From Teredinibacter haidensis (GTDB lineage: Bacteria > Pseudomonadota > Gammaproteobacteria > Pseudomonadales > Cellvibrionaceae), in contig NZ_CP060084.1 in NCBI RefSeq assembly GCF_014211975.1, forward strand, positions 1,178,001-1,242,000: a stretch of DNA of 64,000 nt, written 5' to 3'. Position 1 is the first letter of the stretch; every line of letters begins with the position of its first letter. The position numbers and the translations under genes were made by a program. The notes under the pieces are model-generated. The model ran no database searches. It saw only the letters and a program-made list of their open reading frames with translations, and was not told where the DNA came from. Below are positions 35,848 through 45,608 of the stretch, one piece after another.

Positions 35848-36826
35848 TGTTAACCTCCCGCTCGACGACGCCTAAATGGTTTTTATTTAAGTGAATATTA
35901 CGGAATACGGTTTCCAGGTCTCGAAGCATTGGGTGGATAGCATAAATTTTATGGCCCTCCACAATAAGTTTTTCGCAAATCCAGGCGATTAGGGCTGAAA
36001 TATCAATATTGCTTCCGGTAGGCAGATGGAACTGGTTGACTCCATTTGTGTCACTGACAAGTTCAGCCGCTGCAGAATCCAGTAGTTGATTGTTTACGTA
36101 AAAACTAGCCAACAGAGCATTCACTGCGCTTAAATTCGCAGAGGTTTGCAGTGCAATGGTGTCGCTGCGGCGTAGTTCTTCTAAGCTTTGATCAACGGCG
36201 AGTTCGCCGTTATCGAGAATAATTACGCGGTCACAGAGTGCGTCCACTTCTTGCATAATATGGGTGGAAATAATAACGGTAGACTGTTGCGCGAGCCCGC
36301 GGATAAGTTTCCGCATCTCGTGGGTTTGATGTGGGTCGAGGCCGTTCGTGGGTTCGTCGAGAATTAAAATTTTAGGGTTGTGGATAAGTGCCTGGGCAAC
36401 ACCAACGCGCTGCTTAAAACCTCGGGAGAGGGTTGCAATAGCCTGCAGAGCTTTACTGGCGAGCTGTGTTTTTCTGATGCTTTCAACAACTGCAGTCTCC
36501 TGCGCCTGCTCCGGGATATTGCGAACCTGAGTACAGTAGAATAGGTAATCCATCACGCTCATTTCCGGGTATATCGGCAAGTTTTCCGGAAGGTAGCCTA
36601 TTGATCGCTGGATGTCGTTGGCGTTTTCTGACAGCTCTTTGCCATCAATAACAATAGAGCCTGCGCTGGGCTCAATATAGCCCGTCAGCATTTTCATGAT
36701 TGTGGTTTTCCCCGCACCATTATGGCCGAGTAAACCAACAATTTCGCCAGACTTTATATGAAAAGAGACGTTGTTGACGGCGGCAAAGTTACCGTAGCTC
36801 CGACTGATATTGTTCGCACGAATCAT
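35837..36826 (-). CDS. ABC transporter ATP-binding protein (Gld-type exporter)
   Basis: Cytoplasmic ATPase of 329 aa. It has Walker A GHNGAGKTT near residue 38, Q-loop region GYLPENLPIYPEM, signature LSRGFKQRVGVAQALIH, Walker B ILILDEPTNGLD and H-loop STHIMQEV. An extra C-terminal domain of about 110 residues follows, as in GldA/NodI-type ATPases. It energises the fused permease encoded next, with which it overlaps by 11 nt. The start at 36826 (MIRANNIS) has GGGGT 6 nt upstream; a TTG four codons earlier is less likely. First gene of a three-gene operon. Confidence 0.93.
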   Translation of the reverse strand: MIRANNISRSYGNFAAVNNVSFHIKSGEIVGLLGHNGAGKTTIMKMLTGYIEPSAGSIVIDGKELSENANDIQRSIGYLPENLPIYPEMSVMDYLFYCTQVRNIPEQAQETAVVESIRKTQLASKALQAIATLSRGFKQRVGVAQALIHNPKILILDEPTNGLDPHQTHEMRKLIRGLAQQSTVIISTHIMQEVDALCDRVIILDNGELAVDQSLEELRRSDTIALQTSANLSAVNALLASFYVNNQLLDSAAAELVSDTNGVNQFHLPTGSNIDISALIAWICEKLIVEGHKIYAIHPMLRDLETVFRNIHLNKNHLGVVEREVNNAA

Positions 36827-37036
36827 TTCTGACCCCAAGTATTTTACGTTATTGTTTAAATATTAACCTGTGACGGTGGTTTCTTTAGTGTGAGTTCTTC
36901 TGAGCTTTTTTCTTGCTAAAGAGTTCCCTTAATTAACATATCGAGTAGGAATTTATCGGAAGGAAGGTGGTGCCTCCCGCAAAAATATCAAGTCTTGAAT
37001 AAGAAGTTTTGGAAGGAGGGGGCGTCGAGCCTATAA

Positions 37037-37067
37037 AAAAGGCCGCGAGCTTTAGCTGGCGGCCTTT
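37037..37067 (-). terminator. Intrinsic terminator of gltA
   Basis: AAAGGCCGC/GCGGCCTTT stem. On the minus strand it is followed by TTTTATAG. It lies 20 nt beyond the gltA stop. Confidence 0.88.
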
Positions 37068-37085
37068 GCTCCAAAACAGGAAGTC

Positions 37086-38399
37086 TTAGAATATGGACGG
37101 ATTGGCGTCTATGCGACCTTCGCGAACGGGGAAGTCGCGTGAAGGAGAGCCGGTGTATAACTGCCGAGGGCGACCAATTTTGTAGCCGTCGGTAATCATT
37201 TCATGCCAGTGCGCAATCCAGCCAATGGTGCGGCCAGTCGCGAAAATGACAGTAAACATATCGGTTGGAATGCCAATCGCTTTCATAATGATACCGGAGT
37301 AAAAGTCGACATTCGGATAGAGTTTTTTCTCTACGAAGTATTCGTCTTCCAAGGCAATGGTTTCTAGGCGTTTAGCGATTTTCAGGAGAGGATCATCTTC
37401 CAGTCCTAGTTCAGCCAGTACTTCGTCGCAGGTCTCTTTCATCACCTTTGCACGTGGATCGAAGTTTTTGTATACGCGGTGGCCAAAACCCATTAAGCGG
37501 AAGGGATCGTCCTTGTCTTTGGCGCGAGCAACAAATTTATCGATGTTTTTCTCGTCGCCAATCTCTTCTAGCATATTCAGTACGGCTTCGTTTGCACCGC
37601 CGTGAGCAGGCCCCCAAAGGGTTGCAATACCAGCAGCAATACAGGCAAACGGGTTGGCACCGGATGAGCCAGCCAAGCGTACGGTGGAAGTGGAGGCGTT
37701 TTGCTCGTGGTCAGCATGCAGCAGGAATATGCGATCCATGGCGCGCGCAATAACGGGGTTTACGTCTGGGTCATTGCACGGCGAACCAAACATCATATGC
37801 AGGAAGTTTTCGGCATAGCCCAGATTGTTATTCGGGTACATAAACGGCTGACCCTGCGAGTGTTTGTAACACATGGCAGCTAAGGTAGGTACTTTTGCAA
37901 TTAGGCGGTGGGCAGAAATAATTCGATGGCGGGCGTTATTGATGTCGAGCGAGTCGTGATAGAAAGCTGACAGTGCACCGACAATACCGCACATCATGGC
38001 CATGGGGTGGGAGTCATAATGGAAACCGCGGAAAAAGCGGGAAATAGACTCGTGAACCATGGTGTGGTTGGTCACAATGTTAACGAATTCATCGTATTCG
38101 CTTTGCGACGGAAGTTCTCCGTGGAGCAGTAAATAGCAGGTTTCCAGATAGTCGGACTGTTTTGCGAGTGTTTCAATAGGGTAGCCGCGGTGTAGCAGAA
38201 TGCCCTTGTCGCCGTCGATATAGGTAATTTTGGATTCGCAGGAAGCGGTTGAAACAAAGCCGGGGTCGTATGTGAAATAGCCTTTTCCTGTTAGGGCTCT
38301 AACATCGATAACATCTGGACCAATGGTGCCGGCGTATACTGGCAGTTCAATGGGTTCATCCAAGTTATCAATCTTTAGGCTGGCTTTTTTATCAGTCAT
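37086..38399 (-). CDS. gltA: Citrate synthase
   Basis: Type II citrate synthase of 437 aa, the usual proteobacterial hexameric size. It condenses acetyl-CoA with oxaloacetate at the entry to the TCA cycle. Landmarks: ILLHRGYPIETLA in the N-terminal part, LHADHEQNASTSTVRLAGS, GPAHGGANEAVL (catalytic His region), the MGFGHRVYKNFDPRA motif with the second active-site His, and a C-terminal Arg-containing RPRQLYTG. The start at 38399 (MTDKKASLK) has AGGAG 6 nt upstream; a reading 13 codons longer lacks a ribosome site. It is divergent from the sdh-suc block across 0.8 kb, as in Pseudomonas and relatives. Confidence 0.97.
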   Translation of the reverse strand: MTDKKASLKIDNLDEPIELPVYAGTIGPDVIDVRALTGKGYFTYDPGFVSTASCESKITYIDGDKGILLHRGYPIETLAKQSDYLETCYLLLHGELPSQSEYDEFVNIVTNHTMVHESISRFFRGFHYDSHPMAMMCGIVGALSAFYHDSLDINNARHRIISAHRLIAKVPTLAAMCYKHSQGQPFMYPNNNLGYAENFLHMMFGSPCNDPDVNPVIARAMDRIFLLHADHEQNASTSTVRLAGSSGANPFACIAAGIATLWGPAHGGANEAVLNMLEEIGDEKNIDKFVARAKDKDDPFRLMGFGHRVYKNFDPRAKVMKETCDEVLAELGLEDDPLLKIAKRLETIALEDEYFVEKKLYPNVDFYSGIIMKAIGIPTDMFTVIFATGRTIGWIAHWHEMITDGYKIGRPRQLYTGSPSRDFPVREGRIDANPSIF

Positions 38400-39236
38400 T
38401 TTGGACTCCTGTGTAACAAAACGTGCATTCTCACTCAAATGAACAAGAACACATTCTTATATTGAAATTGTGTAGCTGCATGAACCGCAGGCACATGATG
38501 TGCGAGTTTGGCAACAAAACGAACCAATCGCTTTTTTTCAATTATGATCAGTATATTGCAACTGAGGTAATTTGCAGTAGCCGACATTAGTCTATGGCTA
38601 CCGTTAAATGGCGGTGCATACAGGTTGGGCACCGATATTGGTCAAATAGTAGGCGTAATAAATCCTCTTTATCGAAACCGGCCTCCGCCAAGGGTCACGA
38701 TTATAGTGAATTTTGCCTGCATAAGTGTAGTCTTGCGCTGAGCAGAATCAAAAAAACATGCTTTAATGGAAATAGGGATGGTTGATTTTCGATCGTTGTG
38801 AGCTTTTATGGTGAAAATATTAGCCTGTAGTCCAAAGTGGTGCGCGGCAACTTGCTCTTTAGTTGAATAATGTAGCCTAAGTACTTATAAACAATTGTAA
38901 TTTTACTGTCGCATTATTATAATTTCGTGCGTTTCCGATGGCGCATTCGCGCATGAGGTTATGGCGCGTTTTTCGTTAATACCGCCTTCCCTAACACATC
39001 CAGCAAACCTGATTCATTTACCGTACTCTGTGGTGGTGGTTTTTTTGTAATCTGGTTCTTGATGCAGTGAGTTTATAGAGTCTAGAGCTTACAAAGGTAT
39101 GCATATTGAGCGCGAAAAGAAAGAGCCATGAGTCGTTCTTTGGGTAGAGATCAAATAGGTGTCAATTAATGCCAGAAAGAACGAGATTGGTTAAATGAAT
39201 TTTATACAAACCCGGTAAACAAGGTGCGACGCGACT
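38400..39236. promoter_or_regulatory. Divergent gltA / sdh control region, 0.8 kb
   Basis: Non-coding stretch between gltA (minus) and sdhC (plus). It must contain both promoters and is long enough for several regulators (carbon source, iron or oxygen in related bacteria), but I could not assign a specific -35/-10 pair or operator with confidence. A/T-rich around 38820-38930. Confidence 0.5.
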
Positions 39237-39611
39237 GTGAAAAATAACAGACCTGTTAATCTGGATCTCTCAACTATCAAGTTTCCTGTTACGGCAATAG
39301 TTTCAATCTTACACCGTGTGTCTGGTGTGGTTTTGCTGGCAGGGGTTATTGTACTGCTACTGATGCTTGATATGAGTCTGTCCTCAGAAGAATCCTACAA
39401 TCAGCTTGCTGATCTACTCGCTACGCTCTGGGCAAAATTAGTGCTCTGGGGTGTTTTGGCGGCTCTGGCCTACCATTTCTGCGCAGGTGTTAGACACCTG
39501 ATTATGGATGTGGGTGTTGGTGAGAGCCTCAAGGGTGGCAGGCTGGGAGCCAAACTCGCATTGTTTTTTGCGATTGTACTAATTATTTGTGCGGGGGTAT
39601 GGGTATGGTAA
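39237..39611 (+). CDS. sdhC: Succinate dehydrogenase cytochrome b556 subunit
   Basis: Inner-membrane haem-binding anchor, 124 aa with three membrane helices. It starts with RPVNLDLSTIKFPVTAIVSILHRVSGV, the SdhC signature whose Ser-Ile-x-His-Arg-x-Ser-Gly helps form the quinone site. The haem-ligand histidine lies in the second helix (ALAYHFCAGVRHLIMDVG). It has a GTG start. It overlaps sdhD by 7 nt. First gene of the sdh-suc operon. Confidence 0.95.
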   Translation: MKNNRPVNLDLSTIKFPVTAIVSILHRVSGVVLLAGVIVLLLMLDMSLSSEESYNQLADLLATLWAKLVLWGVLAALAYHFCAGVRHLIMDVGVGESLKGGRLGAKLALFFAIVLIICAGVWVW

Positions 39612-39976
39612 CGGCGGTTACAAGCTGGGGGCGAAGCGGCCTCTACGACTGGTTGGTACAGCGCTTCAGTGCATTGGTTCTAGCGACTTACACCTTATTA
39701 GTTGTTGGTTTTATCGTTGCTCATCCGGGTATGAGCTATGAAGAGTGGTCTGGTCTTTACGGTCAGTTGTGGATGCGGGTGTTCAGCCTGCTGGCACTGA
39801 TCTGTACCATTGCGCATGGTTGGATTGGCTTGTGGGGTGTGTTGACCGATTATGTGACTACGCGAATGATGGGCGAATCTGCATTGGTTTTGCGTATGCT
39901 GGCGTTACTAATCTATGCGCTGGTTAGTATTACTTTCCTAGTGTGGGGCGTTGAGATTTTGTGGGGGTTTAATTAA
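39605..39976 (+). CDS. sdhD: Succinate dehydrogenase membrane anchor subunit
   Basis: Three-helix membrane anchor, 123 aa. It begins MVTAVTSWGRSGLYDWLVQRFSA, with the SdhD-type W/R residues close to the quinone. The second helix carries IAHGWIGLWGVLTDYV, whose His is the haem ligand. The ATG at 39605 overlaps the sdhC stop, and the stop shares one base with the sdhA start, so the genes are tightly coupled. Confidence 0.94.
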   Translation: MVTAVTSWGRSGLYDWLVQRFSALVLATYTLLVVGFIVAHPGMSYEEWSGLYGQLWMRVFSLLALICTIAHGWIGLWGVLTDYVTTRMMGESALVLRMLALLIYALVSITFLVWGVEILWGFN

Positions 39977-41748
39977 TGGCTAACATCCGAACGATTTCAT
40001 TCGACGGTATTGTTGTCGGTGGTGGCGGTGCAGGTATGCGCGCGGCATTGCAGATGGCTCAGTCCGGATTTAAGACAGCGGTGGTAACAAAAGTATTTCC
40101 AACGCGTTCTCACACGGTTTCCGCTCAAGGCGGTATTACCTGCGCAATTGGCAGTGCAGACCCAGAGGACAACTGGCGCTGGCATATGTACGATACCGTT
40201 AAAGGGTCGGACTATATAGGTGATCAAGATGCTATTGAATATATGTGTTCTGTTGGCCCGGAAGTGGTGTTTGAGTTAGAACATATGGGCCTGCCGTTTT
40301 CCCGTACCGACAATGGCCGTATATACCAGCGTCCTTTCGGTGGGCAATCAAAAGACTTTGGTCGCGGTGGCCAAGCCGCACGAACCTGTGCTGCGGCAGA
40401 CAGAACCGGTCATGCGCTTTTGCATGCGCTCTACCAAGGCAATGTTAAAAATAACACCGTATTCCTGAATGAATGGTTCGCTGTAGATCTGGTGAAAAAC
40501 CAGGATGGCGCTGTTTGTGGTGTTATTGCTATCAATATGGAAGATGGTGAAGTGGTCTACATTAAGTCGAAAGCGACGGTGCTGGCGACCGGCGGTGCAG
40601 GCCGTATGTATGCCTCGACAACCAATGCTCATATTAATACCGGAGACGGTCTTGGTATGGCGCTACGTAGTGGCTTCCCTGTTCAGGATATTGAAATGTG
40701 GCAGTTCCACCCAACGGGCATTCACGGTGCCGGTGTGTTGGTGACTGAAGGTTGCCGCGGAGAGGGTGGTTATCTGGTGAATAAAGATGGCGAGCGCTTT
40801 ATGGAGCGTTATGCGCCAAACGCCAAAGATCTCGCTGGTCGCGATGTTGTGGCACGTTCTATGGTACTTGAAATTCTGGGTGGTCGAGGCTGTGGTGAAA
40901 ATGGCGATCATGTGTTTTTGAAGTTGGATCATCTGGGTGCCGATACCTTGAACCAGCGTTTGCCAGGTATTTTGGAATTGTCCCGTACCTTTGCGCACGC
41001 CGACCCCATTAAAGACCCCATACCGGTTGTACCAACCTGTCACTATATGATGGGTGGTATTCCTACCAATGTTAATGGTCAGGCGCTTACCCAGAACGCA
41101 AAGGGTGACGACGAAGTCGTTGAGGGTTTTTATGCTTGTGGTGAGGTGGCCTGTGTGTCAGTTCATGGCGCTAACCGTTTGGGCGGGAATTCCCTACTGG
41201 ATCTCGTTGTGTTTGGTCGCGCCTCGGGTCTGTATATCGAAAAAGCGTTGCGTGAGGGTATTGAATTACGTGATCCAACAGAGTCGGACTTGGAAGTTGC
41301 AACGGCTCGCCTGAATAAAGTCAATGCCAGCTCGGGTGGTGAGAATGCTTCTGTTCTGCGCACTGAGTTACAGAACATTATGCAGAACCACTTCGGCGTA
41401 TTCCGCAAAGGTGAGTTTATGCAGGAAGGGATACAGAAACTTGCAGCACTGCGGGAGCGTGTCGAAAATGTAACGTTGGCTGATAAGAGCAGCACCTTTA
41501 ATACTGCCCGTATCGAAGCACTGGAAATTCAGAACCTGTTTGAAGTCGCTGAAGCTACTGCGATTGCCGCAGAAGAACGCAAGGAATCTCGTGGTGCCCA
41601 TGCCCGGGAAGACTTCCAGGATCGCGACGACAAGAACTGGTTGTGCCACTCGATGTATTTTCCTGGCGAAAAGCGCGTAGGCAAGCGTGATGTGAATTTC
41701 GCTCCGAAAACGATGGAAGCCTTCGAACCCAAAGTTCGTACCTACTAA
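39976..41748 (+). CDS. sdhA: Succinate dehydrogenase flavoprotein subunit
   Basis: Catalytic FAD subunit, 590 aa, full length. It oxidises succinate to fumarate at the cytoplasmic face of complex II. Dinucleotide-binding loop GGGGAGMRAALQMAQSG; TRSHTVSAQGGI with the His that carries covalent FAD; the active-site segment HPTGIHGAGVLVTEGCRGEGG; capping-domain Arg in RDVVARSM; and late CHYMMGGIPTN. C-terminal Asp/Lys-rich SdhA tail. Confidence 0.98.
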   Translation: MANIRTISFDGIVVGGGGAGMRAALQMAQSGFKTAVVTKVFPTRSHTVSAQGGITCAIGSADPEDNWRWHMYDTVKGSDYIGDQDAIEYMCSVGPEVVFELEHMGLPFSRTDNGRIYQRPFGGQSKDFGRGGQAARTCAAADRTGHALLHALYQGNVKNNTVFLNEWFAVDLVKNQDGAVCGVIAINMEDGEVVYIKSKATVLATGGAGRMYASTTNAHINTGDGLGMALRSGFPVQDIEMWQFHPTGIHGAGVLVTEGCRGEGGYLVNKDGERFMERYAPNAKDLAGRDVVARSMVLEILGGRGCGENGDHVFLKLDHLGADTLNQRLPGILELSRTFAHADPIKDPIPVVPTCHYMMGGIPTNVNGQALTQNAKGDDEVVEGFYACGEVACVSVHGANRLGGNSLLDLVVFGRASGLYIEKALREGIELRDPTESDLEVATARLNKVNASSGGENASVLRTELQNIMQNHFGVFRKGEFMQEGIQKLAALRERVENVTLADKSSTFNTARIEALEIQNLFEVAEATAIAAEERKESRGAHAREDFQDRDDKNWLCHSMYFPGEKRVGKRDVNFAPKTMEAFEPKVRTY

Positions 41749-41765
41749 AACAGGGTGCTCATAAA

Positions 41766-42470
41766 ATGCTGAAAGTTGAAGTTTATCGCTACAATCCCGA
41801 AACGGACAAAGAGCCCTATATGAAAGCCTATGAGCTTGATGTCCAGGGTAAAGACCTTATGGTGTTGGATGTTCTTGAATTATTGAAAGCTCAAGACCCT
41901 GCGTTGGCCTTTCGTCGATCTTGCAGGGAAGGTGTTTGCGGTTCGGACGGGCTGAATATTGCCGGTAAAAATGGTCTGGCTTGTGTAACACCTCTTTCCG
42001 ATTGCGTTAAGAATAATAAGTTAGTGTTGAGACCTTTACCTGGCCTACCGGTGGTGCGTGATCTGGTTATTGATATGAGCCAGTTCTACGCACAGTTTCT
42101 CAAGGTAGACCCTTATCTGCAGAACGATACGCCTGCGCCAGCGATTGAACGTTTGCAGTCTCCAGAAGAACGTGAAAAGCTGGACGGTTTGTACGAGTGT
42201 ATTCTCTGTGCCTGCTGTTCAACCAGTTGCCCATCATTCTGGTGGAATCCAGATAAGTTTATTGGCCCTGCAGGCTTGTTGCAGGCCTATAGATTCCTGG
42301 CCGATAGTCGCGATACAGCTACGGACGAACGGCTGGCAAAGCTGGATGATCCGTTCAGTGTTTTCCGTTGTCACGGCATACAAAACTGTGTGGATGTTTG
42401 CCCTAAGGGTTTGAATCCTACACGAGCAATTGGCCATATTCGTAGCATGTTATTACATCGAGGAACTTAA
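41766..42470 (+). CDS. sdhB: Succinate dehydrogenase iron-sulfur subunit
   Basis: 234 aa, electron-transfer subunit of complex II. The N-terminal ferredoxin domain binds [2Fe-2S] through CREGVCGSDG...C. The C-terminal domain holds the [4Fe-4S] and [3Fe-4S] ligands in CILCACCSTSCPSFWWNPDKF and CHGIQNCVDVCPKGLNP. Follows sdhA by 17 bp. Confidence 0.98.
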   Translation: MLKVEVYRYNPETDKEPYMKAYELDVQGKDLMVLDVLELLKAQDPALAFRRSCREGVCGSDGLNIAGKNGLACVTPLSDCVKNNKLVLRPLPGLPVVRDLVIDMSQFYAQFLKVDPYLQNDTPAPAIERLQSPEEREKLDGLYECILCACCSTSCPSFWWNPDKFIGPAGLLQAYRFLADSRDTATDERLAKLDDPFSVFRCHGIQNCVDVCPKGLNPTRAIGHIRSMLLHRGT

Positions 42471-42540
42471 TCGACGGAGCAGTTTCAGCGTACTGATGAT
42501 GTAAGTATCGGTACTGAAGCTGAACCGACATATTTAGTTG

Positions 42541-42569
42541 CCGGAGCTTTGCGTAGTGCGTTGCTCCGG
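42541..42569 (+). terminator. Intercistronic hairpin between sdhB and sucA
   Basis: CCGGAGC/GCTCCGG stem with a 15-nt loop followed by TTTCTTC, within a 257-bp gap. It may partly terminate or protect the sdh message before sucA, which probably also has its own promoter. Confidence 0.5.
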
Positions 42570-42727
42570 TTTCTTCGATAAGAGCAGTAAGATTTTCTAT
42601 ACTGATTAGCAGGATTGGTGAAGCACATAAAAAATTACCAATCGGTTGATTAGAAAGCCTTAATTTGAGTATTTATTTGCTTCAGCCCAGCATGCTTGAG
42701 CAAATCCCTGAAAGCGGTGAGTAAACC

Positions 42728-45565
42728 ATGCATGACAGTTTAATGGAGGCACTTTGGCAAACGGGCCATATATCCGGCAGTAATGCTGCATATGTGGAAG
42801 ACGTTTACGAGTCGTTTCTGAAGGATCCAAACTCCGTCCCAGAGCAGTGGCGCGAGTACTTTGAAAAACTACCTACCGTTAACGGTGGTACTGGTGCTGA
42901 CGTTCGCCATTCCGAGATTATCGAATATTTCGAATTGCTAGGCCGTAATCGTGCTCGTCCGATGGTAGCTCCCGGGGAGGGCGCTGCAAATATTGCGCAC
43001 GAACGAAAGCAGGTTGAGGTTGTTCAGTTAGTTAATGCTTACCGTTTGAGCGGGCATCAGAAGGCGCAGCTTGACCCACTAAAACTGCGCGATGTTAGAA
43101 CACCTCACGATCTGAGTTTGGATTTTCACGGTTTAAATACCGCTGATTTGGATTCCGTATTTCAAACTGGGGATCTGTCATTTGGCTATAATGAGGCCTC
43201 TTTAAAAGACATTATTGCCGATTTGGATAAGACCTACTGCCATACGATTGGTGCAGAGGTCATGCACATTACCAACTACGAAGAGCGTCGCTGGTTGCTG
43301 CAACGGCTTGAAAGTAGTCGTTCCTGTCCGGATTTTGGCGAAAAAACCAAACTCAATCTGTTGCGTCGTTTGACCGCAGCGGAAGGTTTGGAGCGCCACC
43401 TGGACAGTAAGTATCCGGGTACCAAACGCTTTGGCCTGGAAGGCGCAGAAAGCTTAATTCCTTTGCTGGATACTTTGATCAATCGCTGTGGTGGATACGG
43501 AGCCAAGGAAATGGTTATCGGTATGGCTCATAGAGGCCGACTCAATACATTGGTAAACGTGTTGGGTAAGAATCCGGTGGAACTATTCGAGGAGTTCGAA
43601 GGGAAGAAATTGGTGGACACCTCCGGTGATGTGAAATACCACCAAGGGTTTTCTTCGAATGTGATGACCCCAGGCGGTGAAATGCATCTGGCCCTGGCTT
43701 TCAACCCGTCACATCTGGAGATTGTAGCTCCAGTAGTTGAGGGCTCTGTGCGTGCACGCCAGGATCGTCGCGATGATGTTCGCGGAAATAAAGTAGTTCC
43801 TTTGGTAATTCACGGCGATGCGGCGTTTGCTGGTCAGGGTGTCGTGATGGAAACTTTTCAGATGTCCCAAACCCGTGCTTACAAAACAGGCGGTACGATT
43901 CATCTGGTTGTCAATAATCAGGTTGGCTTCACCACAAACCGAAAAGAAGACTCTCGGTCTACCGACTATGCAACCGACGTTGCAAAAATGATCGAAGCAC
44001 CGATTTTCCACGTTAATGGTGATGATCCCGAAGCTGTTGCTTACCTAGCAAATCTGGCTGCCGATTATCGCAATGAATTTGGGAAAGATGTGGTTGTTGA
44101 CTTAGTCTGTTATCGCCGTCGCGGTCACAACGAAACTGATGAGCCCTCCGCGACACAGCCGGTAATGTACAAAGCTATTCGAGCGCAGAAAACAACGCGT
44201 ACGCTCTATGCTGAGCAGTTGGTCAACGAGAGTGTACTGAGTGCAGAAGAAGCGCAAAGCATGTCTGATGATTACCGTGCCGCACTGGATCGCGGTGACC
44301 ATGTGGCGCGAGGCTTGGTCAGTGAGCCTGATAGATCCCTATTCGTCGATTGGTCACCCTATATTGGTCATGATTGGCAGACCCCCTACGATAGTACTTA
44401 CCCTATAAAAGAGCTGCAGGATCTAGCAGAGCAAATCAACAACATTCCCGATGGTGTTCAAGTTCAGCGGCAGGTCTCCAAGATTTATGAGGATCGCCGC
44501 AAGATGGCCGGTGGTGCGCTACCTATTAACTGGGGTATGGCCGAAACTTTGGCTTATGCAACCTTGCTAAAGCAGGATTACGGCGTTCGTCTTACGGGGC
44601 AGGATGTTGGTCGCGGTACTTTCTCTCATCGCCACGCTGTTGTTCACAACCAGAAAGATGGTGAATGTTATATCCCGCTGCAAAATGTGAAGGAAGATCA
44701 GCCTGTATTTGATATTTTCGATTCGTTTCTTTCCGAAGAGGCTGTGCTGGCATTTGAATATGGTTACGCAACAACCAAACCGGGTGGTTTGGTTATTTGG
44801 GAAGCCCAGTTTGGTGATTTCGCCAATGGTGCGCAAGTCGTCATCGACCAGTTTATTACCAGTGGTGAGCACAAATGGCAGCGGTTATGTGGTTTGACGA
44901 TGCTCTTGCCTCACGGCTACGAAGGTCAGGGACCAGAGCATTCTTCCGCTCGTCTTGAACGCTTCATGCAACTGTGTGCTGAACACAATATTCAGGTGTG
45001 CATTCCTACAACACCTGCGCAGGTTTACCACATGATACGGCGCCAGGCGATTCGTTTGATGCGCCGTCCTTTGGTTGTGATGAGCCCCAAGTGGATTCTG
45101 CGCCATAAATTGGCGACTTCATCTTTGGAGGAATTGGCAGAAGGTACTTTCCAATCCGTTATTGGTGATGACAAAGTGTCTGGTGAAGATGCAAAACGTG
45201 TCATTCTGTGTAGTGGTAAAGTGTATTACCACCTATACGAAGCGCGCGAAGAACTTGAACAGAACGATGTGGCATTAATTCGAATTGAACAGTTGTATCC
45301 CTTTCCGGAAGAAGATCTGCGTGTTGCTCTTAAGCAATATGCTCATCTTTGCGATGTTGTCTGGTGTCAGGAAGAGCCGATGAACCAAGGCGCCTGGTAT
45401 GCCAGTCAGCACCGTATGCGTCGAGTGGTTGAGCGAGTTAACGAAGATGCCTACCTGCGTTATGTTGGTCGGCAATCTTCTTCCGCTCCAGCTGCGGGCT
45501 ATATGTCGACCCACCTGGATGAACTGAACAAATTTGTAAATGCAGCACTGGACACCAGTGTATAA
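42728..45565 (+). CDS. sucA: 2-oxoglutarate dehydrogenase E1 component
   Basis: Thiamine-diphosphate enzyme, 945 aa, that decarboxylates 2-oxoglutarate and passes the succinyl group to the E2 lipoyl arm. The N-terminal extension has a SNAAYVEDVYESFLKDPNSVP start, typical for E2 contact. The ThDP-binding region is GMAHRGRLNTLVNVLGK with a later HGDAAFAGQGVVMET. The C-terminal transketolase-like part shows HGYEGQGPEHSSARLERF. Full-length. It starts the suc part of the operon. Confidence 0.98.
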   Translation: MHDSLMEALWQTGHISGSNAAYVEDVYESFLKDPNSVPEQWREYFEKLPTVNGGTGADVRHSEIIEYFELLGRNRARPMVAPGEGAANIAHERKQVEVVQLVNAYRLSGHQKAQLDPLKLRDVRTPHDLSLDFHGLNTADLDSVFQTGDLSFGYNEASLKDIIADLDKTYCHTIGAEVMHITNYEERRWLLQRLESSRSCPDFGEKTKLNLLRRLTAAEGLERHLDSKYPGTKRFGLEGAESLIPLLDTLINRCGGYGAKEMVIGMAHRGRLNTLVNVLGKNPVELFEEFEGKKLVDTSGDVKYHQGFSSNVMTPGGEMHLALAFNPSHLEIVAPVVEGSVRARQDRRDDVRGNKVVPLVIHGDAAFAGQGVVMETFQMSQTRAYKTGGTIHLVVNNQVGFTTNRKEDSRSTDYATDVAKMIEAPIFHVNGDDPEAVAYLANLAADYRNEFGKDVVVDLVCYRRRGHNETDEPSATQPVMYKAIRAQKTTRTLYAEQLVNESVLSAEEAQSMSDDYRAALDRGDHVARGLVSEPDRSLFVDWSPYIGHDWQTPYDSTYPIKELQDLAEQINNIPDGVQVQRQVSKIYEDRRKMAGGALPINWGMAETLAYATLLKQDYGVRLTGQDVGRGTFSHRHAVVHNQKDGECYIPLQNVKEDQPVFDIFDSFLSEEAVLAFEYGYATTKPGGLVIWEAQFGDFANGAQVVIDQFITSGEHKWQRLCGLTMLLPHGYEGQGPEHSSARLERFMQLCAEHNIQVCIPTTPAQVYHMIRRQAIRLMRRPLVVMSPKWILRHKLATSSLEELAEGTFQSVIGDDKVSGEDAKRVILCSGKVYYHLYEAREELEQNDVALIRIEQLYPFPEEDLRVALKQYAHLCDVVWCQEEPMNQGAWYASQHRMRRVVERVNEDAYLRYVGRQSSSAPAAGYMSTHLDELNKFVNAALDTSV

Positions 45566-45608
45566 GTAACGACTTTTTAGCTAATAAGCGACAAGGACAC
45601 ATTTGAAA

